From: Rhodobacter sp.
GTDB lineage: Bacteria; Pseudomonadota; Alphaproteobacteria; Rhodobacterales; Rhodobacteraceae
Assembly: GCA_013821825.1 (NCBI GenBank)
Contig: PNJK01000004.1
Span: 35,293-99,292, forward strand
DNA length: 64,000 nt
Direction: 5' to 3'
This document shows, piece by piece, positions 10,333 to 19,054 of the stretch. Every line of letters starts with the position of its first letter. Position 1 is the stretch's first letter. The notes under the pieces are model-generated. The model made no database searches, was not told the origin of the DNA, and worked only from the letters and a program-made list of their open reading frames with translations. Both the position numbers and the translations under genes were made by a program.

Positions 10333-11772
10333 CTATTCCGATGCCCTCTGCCGGGCAGTCCGCCGTCGACGCCGCGTGGCGCCCTTGCCGGCCATGACCC
10401 AGCCTGGCTCCTGCGCTGCAACGTCAGGCCGCCAGAGGACATAGCCGGTCAGTCCCCCCGCAATCAGCCAGACATAGCTGACCAGCCCTGCATTCGGGAT
10501 CTGGTCGATCAGGGTTGCGCTTAGCACCAGCATGAGCCCCGGCGTGATCAATGATGGCCCGAATTTATTGTGCCTGATGACGTAGAAAACGATCGGTAAT
10601 GTCAGAAGCCCGAAGTGGGCAACATAGCCGAGCCACCCATAAGTCCCGATCAGAATGACCCAGGCGCCGTCCGTGACGCTGACCATCTTGCCCGTGTCCG
10701 GATCATAAAGCTGGTTGCGCCCCCAACTACCCCAACCGAACAACGGTTTCTTGTTGGCATGCTCCAGCAGCGCATCCTCATTTTCCAGGCGGAACTTCAA
10801 TGACTCTGCGCGCTCTTCATCGACCGACTTCGCGAATTCATACACAGCATCAACCGGAATCATGCCAGCCCCGCGCAACATCGGATAGAAGACAACCACA
10901 GCGGCGACCACCATCGCGAAAGTCGTCTGCACGCGCCGACCGGTGAAAACGGCAAGTGTCGACAGAACTGCGGCAATCCCCAAAGCCGCAAGGTTCTTCG
11001 ACACAAAAAGAATGATCGCCAGCCAGATGGCGGCAATCAGCCAACCTGAGGCTATCTGACCGTCTCGCAGCGCCTCACGCCACAAAGTCAGGGCTGAAAC
11101 CAGGGCCATGCACAGGAATATGCCGAGCATCAACCCATGGCTCAGAAACACGATCGGCCGGAACCCGCCCGCACGGATATGCTGGGCGAAGTCATGGGGA
11201 AAGAAGCCATAGACCCAGGTGTGCAGCTGCGGGCTGAGCCGAACTTCGGCCAGTGCGGGCAAAGAATAGATCAGTGCGCCAAAGACAAAAGCCTTGAGCA
11301 GCGTCTTGTGCGCCTCGCGCGTGTTCAGATAGCGCAGGCCGATCCAGAAAGGGACGATCGAAATCATGACGGCCACGATTGTCGAGATCGCGTCGTAAAG
11401 GCCAAGCCCAGGAATGAACCGCGGCCCTGAAATGATTGGTTCGGAGTTCTGCAGGACAGTGACCAGAGGCGTCGCGATCAAAAGTCCGGTCAGCGCGACA
11501 ATGACGAGCCGGCCAGACTTTCCAGCCCAGTCCCGGGCAAGACCAGCCTTCGACGCGTAGATCATGCTCAATGCAAGTGTACTCAGCGACGAGACCATCG
11601 TCTTGTCGAGATTGGGCAGAACCGGCAGGTCGATCACGGTAGCGGATGGCAGGATCAGATAACCCCCGAGGAGCGACCAAACCACTGCATTCTGCAGCGG
11701 CAATACTCGAAACAGGGCCAGCGTTACCACCGGCCAGCTGATCAGCATGAAATAGGCGAACGCGTTTGGCAT
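10333..11772 (-). CDS. O-antigen polymerase/ligase-like multi-TM protein
   Basis: Polytopic hydrophobic ORF in EPS locus; large loop with LLEHANKKPLFGWGSWGRNQ typical of Wzy/WaaL proteins; start at MPNAFAYF. Confidence 0.75.
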   Translation of the reverse strand: MPNAFAYFMLISWPVVTLALFRVLPLQNAVVWSLLGGYLILPSATVIDLPVLPNLDKTMVSSLSTLALSMIYASKAGLARDWAGKSGRLVIVALTGLLIATPLVTVLQNSEPIISGPRFIPGLGLYDAISTIVAVMISIVPFWIGLRYLNTREAHKTLLKAFVFGALIYSLPALAEVRLSPQLHTWVYGFFPHDFAQHIRAGGFRPIVFLSHGLMLGIFLCMALVSALTLWREALRDGQIASGWLIAAIWLAIILFVSKNLAALGIAAVLSTLAVFTGRRVQTTFAMVVAAVVVFYPMLRGAGMIPVDAVYEFAKSVDEERAESLKFRLENEDALLEHANKKPLFGWGSWGRNQLYDPDTGKMVSVTDGAWVILIGTYGWLGYVAHFGLLTLPIVFYVIRHNKFGPSLITPGLMLVLSATLIDQIPNAGLVSYVWLIAGGLTGYVLWRPDVAAQEPGWVMAGKGATRRRRRTARQRASE

Positions 11773-12061
11773 CCGAAGCCTTGGGCAGTTGAGAAGGAGG
11801 CACCTTCTTTTAACCGCGTTGGTCGCAAAAGGCCAATCCAATGCCAGGATGAGCGCGAAGATTCATTGAAGGTCGATGTCACGCATCATCGTGATGCTGC
11901 TTTCAAGCGGAATGCGACGATGCAATGTTTCGGTCGACTGAAGTCCGAACTGACGGATGGAAGTCTGGATTTCGCCAAAGAGTTTACCGCAGCCCCGGTT
12001 CCTGGGGGAAGCGAAGGAGTGCGGCCCATGGCCACAGCGCGCCAAATGTGCAGGTTTCAGG

Positions 12062-14095
12062 TCAGTCCAGGGCCAGGCTGGTCCCATCTCCGAAGGTAAT
12101 GACTTCGAAGTTGACCAGCCAGGTGTCCTGATCGGGGCCGGTTACGCGGATTCCCTTGCCTTCGGGCTCGATGCCATAATCCTCCCTTGGGCCGAGCAAG
12201 ACATAGGTATCGGTGCCGAGCCCGCCATTCAGGCCGTCGCGCCCGGAGCTTTCAACGAAGGTGTCGTCGCCGCCGAGGCCTGCGAGATAGTCTTCCTCGT
12301 CAGTCCCGACGATCCGGTCGGCGCCCTCGGTTACGCTGGCGGTGATCCCGTGCAGATATTGCGGACCGCCGCCCTCGCCCCACCACGACTTGCCCAGCGT
12401 CGACATTGCGGTCAGGAAACGCGATCGAGGCGTGCTGTCGCCGGGATAGGCGAAGAGGCCCCACGATCCCCAGCGCGACGGCGCGCCCATTTCGACAAAT
12501 TGCATGAAGGGCCCGTCACCGATGTCACGCCAGCCGTCCCAAAGCTGACTGTAAAGCGCGCCCATCTCAGAGCTGCGAACGAAGTCTTCCATGATTTTCA
12601 ACAGAGCTTCCGCTTCTTCCTCCGACATGCCTTCGACACCGAAACTGTGGTGCATGTGCTGGCCGCCTTCGTAGGCGACAAAGCGCAGGCCGAGCCGGTT
12701 TGCGATCTGCCGCTGGGTGGAGAGCATCTCCAGCACATCCGGCACGGTGTCCACATTGGTCGCTCGTTGCGAGACTGTCTCATAGAGCCAGGCAAAGGCA
12801 TTCGCGGGGGACTCTGCAAACTTTCCAACCAATTCGGCGCGCAGCGCCGGATCGCTGGCAATCGACCCGCCAAAGTAAAGCGTACCGGCCACTTCCTCGA
12901 AAACCGTCTCTGGCGGGGTGAAAGCGTCCGGGTCGCGACTCTCCCAGATGCGGGAGGTGAGCTGCAGATCCGTCAGCCATGCATTGCCCGATTGGGTCCC
13001 AAGAACATTCACAAGCCGTGCGGGGGCTTCGCTCTTGTAGACGTCCTCCCAGATCAGCGCCAATTCGGTTGCCGCCTTCGTCTGGTAGGCGAAGATGGAT
13101 TCCCAATCATCGGCAATCTCTTCACCCCATTCAGCGATGGCCATTTCACGCAGCCACTGGAATTGCCCGAAGGATCCGTTCCAGTGTTCGTTGGAGTATT
13201 CGACATGCGCTTTCAGGCGCGGATCAAGTTGATCGCGCACATAGCTTGCAAAGCGTCGGTTGTAGTCTTCATCCGCCTTGTGCGGCATCGTGAACCAGGG
13301 GTCGATACCTGCCTCGTTGGCAAGGCGGACCATAAGTTCCACCGGGACCCCCTTGCCAGACCATGTCGCGTCGTCGGGCTTGGGGCGATCGTTCCAGACG
13401 GTCTGTTCGGAATTGTTCGTTTCCATCCAGTCCATGAAGCGCAATTCTCGTGCATCCGTCACCACGGCCAGCCAGTCGGGATCGAATACGGCGCCGGCTT
13501 CGGCAAGGGCGATGTGATCGGCGCGCAAAAGGGACATCTGGCGGATTGGATCGTCTGGATTGATCCGGGTGATGTTCAGCCAGAAGGGGCCGCCCTCGGC
13601 GTTGTCAAAAATGATGCGCCCGGGCGCGGAACTGACTACGGTTGCGTTTCCGCCCATCTCCAGCGTGGCGGAGCCGGCATGGGTGAGGACATAGCGGCCA
13701 GCGCGACTTTTGGCGCCAAAAGGTGAATCCCACGCCCAGATCGTACGTATGCCTTTCATTCCCGGAGGAATACGGATGGGGTAGCCATTCAAATCCAGAT
13801 GGCCGCCAGCAGCGAGTTCTGAATTCGAAAGGGTTTCCCAATCATCGTTGGCATAGGCAAAGAAGGGTCGCATCATGCGTGCCCGGTCCAGCAGCGGCAA
13901 AGCCGTTGACCAGTCGCTGATGGAAGTAAGGCCATAGGAGATTACGGGATCCGACACGCCCAATGCTTCGGCGGCAGAACTTGAGGGCAGAGCCAGCGCA
14001 ATGGCCAGGACAAAGCAGGCTGGCGGCGGGGCGCGGGGCGACAGGGTTGGAAAACCGTTCGACATCTGGAAGAGCCTCATGTGGAAAAGCCTCAT
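12062..14095 (-). CDS. secreted glycan-active-like protein with C-terminal RTX-type calcium-binding repeats
   Basis: Signal-peptide-like N-terminus after MSNGF; C-terminal GTDEEDYLAGLGGDDTFVESSGRDGLNGGLGTDTYVL; large domain with VEYSNEHWNGSFGQFQW and FVAYEGGQHMHHSFG. Confidence 0.75.
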   Translation of the reverse strand: MRLFHMRLFQMSNGFPTLSPRAPPPACFVLAIALALPSSSAAEALGVSDPVISYGLTSISDWSTALPLLDRARMMRPFFAYANDDWETLSNSELAAGGHLDLNGYPIRIPPGMKGIRTIWAWDSPFGAKSRAGRYVLTHAGSATLEMGGNATVVSSAPGRIIFDNAEGGPFWLNITRINPDDPIRQMSLLRADHIALAEAGAVFDPDWLAVVTDARELRFMDWMETNNSEQTVWNDRPKPDDATWSGKGVPVELMVRLANEAGIDPWFTMPHKADEDYNRRFASYVRDQLDPRLKAHVEYSNEHWNGSFGQFQWLREMAIAEWGEEIADDWESIFAYQTKAATELALIWEDVYKSEAPARLVNVLGTQSGNAWLTDLQLTSRIWESRDPDAFTPPETVFEEVAGTLYFGGSIASDPALRAELVGKFAESPANAFAWLYETVSQRATNVDTVPDVLEMLSTQRQIANRLGLRFVAYEGGQHMHHSFGVEGMSEEEAEALLKIMEDFVRSSEMGALYSQLWDGWRDIGDGPFMQFVEMGAPSRWGSWGLFAYPGDSTPRSRFLTAMSTLGKSWWGEGGGPQYLHGITASVTEGADRIVGTDEEDYLAGLGGDDTFVESSGRDGLNGGLGTDTYVLLGPREDYGIEPEGKGIRVTGPDQDTWLVNFEVITFGDGTSLALD

Positions 14096-14466
14096 GGGCG
14101 CCCGGAGGCGGGTCTCGTCCTTGAAGTCTAGCAGGCGGGAATTCGGCACGTCCAGTCACGGTAGCGTCTTCTTGCCGGATCGATCGTCAATTTCGGGCGG
14201 CATGACGGGCGGCGACATCTCTGGCGCGAAGGTGACCGCCTGAACCCCGCAGCAGCATTTGAACAACGAATGGACCTCGCAATGGGTTCGGCCTTTGGGG
14301 CGGCATTGCCGTCCTTTTGACCGGGGTGCTCAGGTCATCCTGGTCCCGCGCCCCGGGGGCCCAACGATCTTTGAGGATCTGGTGCGGGTGGTCTGACCCC
14401 AGTTCCGCAAGTCGGCATGTCCGGTTTTTTCCGGACCGGCTATCAATGAGCGAAACGGCGGGGGGT

Positions 14467-15163
14467 GATGATGAGCAGCCTTTTCTGACTGACGGACGCG
14501 CAGATGGCCCGGCTGCAGCCCTTCTTTCCCAAGAGCCACGGCAAGCCTCGGGTGGATGACCGGCTGTGCTGAGCGGGATGATCTTCATCAATCGCATTGG
14601 GTGGCGTTGGTGCGATGCGCCCCGGGAGTATGGCCCGCTGAAGGCACCGAGCAGACGACCGGCATGATCGACGCGACCTACCTCAAGGCGCACCGCACGG
14701 CTTTGAGCCTGCGGACGAAAAAGGGGGCCCGACGACCAGCGCGGAGGCTTGATCGGGCGTGCGAAGGGCAGGTTGAGCGGAAAGCGGCAGGCTGTGAGGG
14801 ACGCCAGGGGTCGCCCCTTGAGGTTCTTCATGACTGCGGGCCAGGCCGGGCGACTTCACCGGCGCGGCGGCACTACCAAGCAGTCTTCCCGCCGCCGAAT
14901 GGCCGATAGCCGACCGGGGCTACGATGCCGACTGCTTCAGGGAAGCGTTGTAAGACCAAGGGATACGTCCCTGCATCCCGGGCCGGAAGTCGCGTGGCAA
15001 GCCTGTCAAATACGAGAAGCGCCGCTATCGCCGCCGCTATCGGATAGAGGTCATGTTCGGTCGCTTGAAGGAGTTGCGCCGCGTTGCCACGCGATACGAC
15101 AGGTGCGCCAAGGCCTTCCCCCCCCCCGTCGCCCTCGCCGCAACCGTCATGTTCTGGCTATGA
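14467..15163 (+). pseudogene. IS5-family transposase remnant (frameshifts, internal deletion)
   Basis: Fragments in different frames: LTDAQMARLQPFFPKSHGKPRVDDR, MIDATYLKAHRTALSLRTKKGARR, LIGRAKGRLSGKRQAVRDARGRPLRFFMTAGQ, VALAATVMFWL*. Confidence 0.85.
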
Positions 15164-15340
15164 GCATCAATGAGTCTGGAGCCTGGCGGAGGCAGGGGTC
15201 GATTTCGGTCTTCCCCGCCCCGGAAGGTCCCTCTGATCTGGTCAAATGACGCGCCCGGCATTCGCGGGGCAGTTTGTGTCTTGGGCCAGTGAATTCAGGA
15301 TTTTGTGGGGGGCTATGCCCCCCGCGACCGTCATTTGAGG

Positions 15341-16000
15341 TCAGGCCGGTTCTGCCATCCTTGCAGCCCACATCTGCCGGAACGCGGGGCGGGACTGGCA
15401 GGATTCAAGCCATGTTTTCACTGCCGGGAATTCTGCGATCAGGGTCGGGTGGTCCTGTGCGTATCGCAGGCATTCGGCAAGGTTGAGGTCTGCGACAGTG
15501 AACCGGTCAGAGACGAGGTGGCTATGGGTGGCAAGATGGGCCTGAAGCCTGCGCAGAGGCCGGCGGAGTTTTTCGGCGGCGATTGCGATTGCTGCCTGGC
15601 CTTCCGGGGTGGCCTCTCCGCCGTCACGCAGGACGTAGGTAATCTCGATGGCGCTATTTTCGACCGCGGTGACGGCGAAGAGTGTCCACTGGTCGATCAG
15701 TGCTGCCTCGGCCGGGGTCTGGGGGCCGATGGCGCCGCCACGGGTTCGGGCGATGTGGTTGGTGATGGCAAGGGATTCGGTCAGGGTCAGGTCGCCCTCG
15801 ACATAGGCGGGGACCTGGCCAAGGGGGTTGACCCTGAGAAACTCGGGCGAGTTGGTGTTCAAGGGCGCGTCCGGGGCCGAGGCCCGCTCCAGACGATAGG
15901 CCTGGATCACCGGAACATGGGTGAAGGGCAACCCCAGTTCGTAAAGCAGCCAGATCGGGCGCGAGGCGCGGGACCGGACAACGCCGTAGACGGTAATCAT
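15341..16000 (-). CDS. glutathione S-transferase family protein
   Basis: MITVYGVVRSRASRPIWLLYELGLPF...VNPLGQVPAYVEGDLTLTESLAITNHIAR; GST N-terminal motif. Confidence 0.9.
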   Translation of the reverse strand: MITVYGVVRSRASRPIWLLYELGLPFTHVPVIQAYRLERASAPDAPLNTNSPEFLRVNPLGQVPAYVEGDLTLTESLAITNHIARTRGGAIGPQTPAEAALIDQWTLFAVTAVENSAIEITYVLRDGGEATPEGQAAIAIAAEKLRRPLRRLQAHLATHSHLVSDRFTVADLNLAECLRYAQDHPTLIAEFPAVKTWLESCQSRPAFRQMWAARMAEPA

Positions 16001-16285
16001 GAAGGAAACTCCTGCAGGGTTCACGCCAACCTAAATCTTATGCAGAGCGATAAAAAGGGGGGGGGGCTGTGGGCCCGTCGCAGCCTGAGGTGCGGCGTCT
16101 TTTGCAACAGGAATCGCGCATGACCGGGCCTGCTCCCATCTCTGCCAGCGCTGCCCTTGTCGATCGCGACCGTCGGGCTGAGATGGTCGGGCGACCCGAT
16201 GACGTAGCGGCGGTAGCTGATTCTGGGCGGGGCATCAGCATTTCAGGTGCGACGGGTTCCGGAACCGGGCCGCCCCTAGTGTTCT

Positions 16286-17350
16286 TTGGCCTTGTTTGAT
16301 TGGGATCAAGGCAAGAAAGCGCCCTCTGTGTCATCCTGTCCACTTGACAAAATGAGGGAGGTTCAAGTGGAAGAAGGCACGGCAGAGTTGGCCCCACGAC
16401 CGGTCCCCGCCCGGGATGAAGCGGCAGAGATGGTCGCAGAAACGGTTCCCGTTCGGGCTGAAACGCCAGCGTCAGGAGGGGTGCGAAGTTTCCCGGATGC
16501 CGGGGCCAGCACTCTGCGCCAGGCCTTCGAGGCAGGCCGGTATCCTTATGCCCGGCTGATGGGTCGCAGGGTTTACGAGGCGGAAAAGGCCAGGTTGCAG
16601 GCCGAGCTTCTGAAGGTTCAGATCTGGGCGCAGGAGACCGGGCAGAAGTTCGTGATCCTGATGGAAGGGCGTGACGCGGCCGGCAAGGGCGGCACGATCA
16701 AGCGGTTCATGGAACATCTGAACCCGCGCTACGCCCGGGTCTGCGCGCTGACGAAACCCAGCGATGTGGAAAAGGGGCAGTGGTTCTTTCAACGCTATAT
16801 CGCGCATCTGCCAACTGCCGGAGAAATGGTGTTCTACGACCGTAGTTGGTACAACCGCGCCGGGGTCGAACGGGTTATGGGCTTCTGCTCGCCTACGGAA
16901 TATATGGAATTCATGCGCCAGGCCCCTGAACTGGAGCGGATGCTGGTCCGGTCGGGAATCCGGCTTTACAAATACTGGTTCAGCGTGACCCGGGAAGAGC
17001 AGCGCGCGCGGTTTCTGGCGCGCGAGACTGACCCCTTGAAGATGTGGAAGCTGTCGCCGATCGACAAGGCCAGCCTCGACAGGTGGGACGACTATACCGA
17101 GGCGAAAGAGGCGATGTTCTTTTACACCGACACCGCCGATGCACCCTGGGAGATCGTGAAGTCGAACGACAAGAAGCGGGCGCGGCTGAACTGCATGCGG
17201 CACTTCCTGTCCACGATTGATTATCCCAACAAGGATCATGCGGCGATCGGAACGCCCGACCCGCTGATCGTGGGGCGGGCGGTGCAGGTTCTGCACATGG
17301 GCCCCGGCATATATGACACGGCCACGCATCCCGCCATGCAGCGCGGCTGA
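16286..17350 (+). CDS. ppk2: polyphosphate kinase 2 family protein
   Basis: VILMEGRDAAGKGGTIKRFMEHLNPR, FYDRSWYNRAGVERVMGFC, DPLKMWKLSPIDKASLDRWDDYTEAKEAMFFYTDT. Confidence 0.95.
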   Translation: MALFDWDQGKKAPSVSSCPLDKMREVQVEEGTAELAPRPVPARDEAAEMVAETVPVRAETPASGGVRSFPDAGASTLRQAFEAGRYPYARLMGRRVYEAEKARLQAELLKVQIWAQETGQKFVILMEGRDAAGKGGTIKRFMEHLNPRYARVCALTKPSDVEKGQWFFQRYIAHLPTAGEMVFYDRSWYNRAGVERVMGFCSPTEYMEFMRQAPELERMLVRSGIRLYKYWFSVTREEQRARFLARETDPLKMWKLSPIDKASLDRWDDYTEAKEAMFFYTDTADAPWEIVKSNDKKRARLNCMRHFLSTIDYPNKDHAAIGTPDPLIVGRAVQVLHMGPGIYDTATHPAMQRG

Positions 17351-17391
17351 GCGGATGGCGGTCTGCCGCCGGGGCTCGGCCTCGGCAGGTC

Positions 17392-17650
17392 GTGGCGACG
17401 GGGCACGGTCACGACCACGCGCTTCACAATGACGAGCCGTGTCCGACCTGCGGCCATGCGCAGGGGCCGACGGCCGGGGAGGTGTCGCGTCTGACCGGTT
17501 GGCGCGACGCGGTGGTGCCGGTGGCGGGGATCACGATGCGGTCATGCTCGGGCGCGCTGTTCGTGCCGGTGCTGACCTGGCAGCTGGGGATCGGGCTGGC
17601 CCGGATCGCCTGGGTCTTCGTCTTGACACTTGGCACGGCGCTGGTGACGC
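17392..17650 (+). pseudogene. truncated nickel/cobalt (NicO/RcnA-like) transporter fragment
   Basis: GHGHDHALHNDEPCPTCGHAQGPTAGEVSRLTGWRDAVVPVAGITMRSCSGALFVPVLTWQLGIGLARIAWVFVLTLGTALVT resembles a His-rich loop plus TM segment; coding character lost after GTALVT. Confidence 0.6.
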
Positions 17651-17707
17651 GGGAATCCTGTCAAACCCCACCTTGTGAAGGTCCTGCGGCACGGGTAATC
17701 CGGAGGC

Positions 17708-19054
17708 ATGACCGCAGCCATTCCGAAATCCGCCCACGTAAGGCAAACCCTTGCGCTGGGCCTGCCCCTTGCGGGATCGAATCTGGCGCAACTGGCGCTG
17801 CATGTCAGCGATGTGGTCATGATGGGCTGGTATGGCGTGGTGCCGCTGGCGGCGGTGGTGCTGGGCGCCTCGTCTTTCTTTGTGGTCTTTGTGCTGGGCT
17901 CGGGCTTTGCCAAGGCGGTGATGCCGATGGTGGCTGCCGCCCTTGGCCGGGGCGACGAGGCACAGGTGCGGCGCGACACCCGGATGGGGCTTTGGCTGTC
18001 GATTGCGTTCGGCATTGCGGTCCTGCCGGTCTTCTGGTGGTCCGGCGCGATCCTGCTGGCCCTTGGCCAGGCCGAGGATGTGTCGGCGATTGCGCAGGAC
18101 TATCTGCGGATTGTCGGTTTCGGGATGGTGGCCGCGCTTTGCGTGACGGTGCTGCAAAGCTATCTTTCGGCGCTGGGCTGCACGCAAATCGTCCTTTGGG
18201 TCACGCTGTTGGCGGTAGCGCTTAACGTCGCTGTCAACTGGGCGCTGATCTTCGGGAACTGGGGCTTTCCGGAACTGGGCGCGCGAGGGGCCGCGGTGGC
18301 AACGATCTCGACCCAGATGCTGTCGCTGGTGGTGCTGGGGCTTTACGCCGGGTTCCTGCCCAGTCTGCGGCGGTTCCACCTCTTTCAGCGCTTCTGGCGC
18401 CCGGACTGGCATGCGATGCGGCTGGTCTGGCGGCTGGGGGTTCCGATCGGGCTGACCGGGCTGGCCGAGGGCGGGCTGTTCCAGGCCTCGGCCCTGATGA
18501 TGGGCTGGATCGGCACGGTGGAGCTGGCGGCGCATGGCATCGCGCTGGAGGTCGCGGCGCTGACCTTCATGCTGCATGTCGGCCTTTCAAGCGCCGCCAC
18601 AATCCGCGTCGCCCGTTTCGACGGGCGCGGTGAGCGGACGGAACTGCGGCGGGCGTCGAAGGTCGCGGTCGTCATGTCGCTGGTGATAGCACTGGCATCG
18701 GTCCTGCTGTTCGTCACCCTGCCCGAGCCGATCATCGCGCTGTTTCTGGACCTGTCGAAACCCGAAAGCGCCGAGATCATTGCCTATGGGTCGATCCTGC
18801 TGATCCTGGCGGCGCTGTTCCAGCTGGCCGACGGAATGCAGGTGATGGCGCTGGGCCTGTTGCGCGGCGTGCAGGATACGCGGGTGCCGCTGGCGCTGGC
18901 GGCGGTAAGCTACTGGCTGATCGGTATTCCCTTCAGCTATATCCTGGCCTTTCCGCTGGGCTTTGGCGGCGTGGGATTGTGGCTGGGTCTGGTCGTGGGG
19001 CTGGTCTGTGCGGCGGTCAGCCTGATGTGGCGGTTCTGGCGGCTGGTGCGCTAA
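17708..19054 (+). CDS. MATE family efflux transporter
   Basis: 448-aa polytopic ORF; LALGLPLAGSNLAQLALHVSDVVMMGWYG, repeated helical halves. Confidence 0.92.
   Translation: MTAAIPKSAHVRQTLALGLPLAGSNLAQLALHVSDVVMMGWYGVVPLAAVVLGASSFFVVFVLGSGFAKAVMPMVAAALGRGDEAQVRRDTRMGLWLSIAFGIAVLPVFWWSGAILLALGQAEDVSAIAQDYLRIVGFGMVAALCVTVLQSYLSALGCTQIVLWVTLLAVALNVAVNWALIFGNWGFPELGARGAAVATISTQMLSLVVLGLYAGFLPSLRRFHLFQRFWRPDWHAMRLVWRLGVPIGLTGLAEGGLFQASALMMGWIGTVELAAHGIALEVAALTFMLHVGLSSAATIRVARFDGRGERTELRRASKVAVVMSLVIALASVLLFVTLPEPIIALFLDLSKPESAEIIAYGSILLILAALFQLADGMQVMALGLLRGVQDTRVPLALAAVSYWLIGIPFSYILAFPLGFGGVGLWLGLVVGLVCAAVSLMWRFWRLVR

Noticed and set aside
8295-10442. 715-aa ORF on - strand over the ABC transporter
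   Set aside because: Antisense shadow ORF in high-GC DNA; the + strand carries clear ABC motifs.
11957-13726. 589-aa + strand ORF over the RTX-tailed protein
   Set aside because: Shadow ORF; the - strand has the signal peptide and RTX motifs.
15307-15323. Hairpin GGGGGGC-TAT-GCCCCCC near the GST 3' end
   Set aside because: Strong stem but no U-tract on either strand; could be chance in GC-rich sequence.
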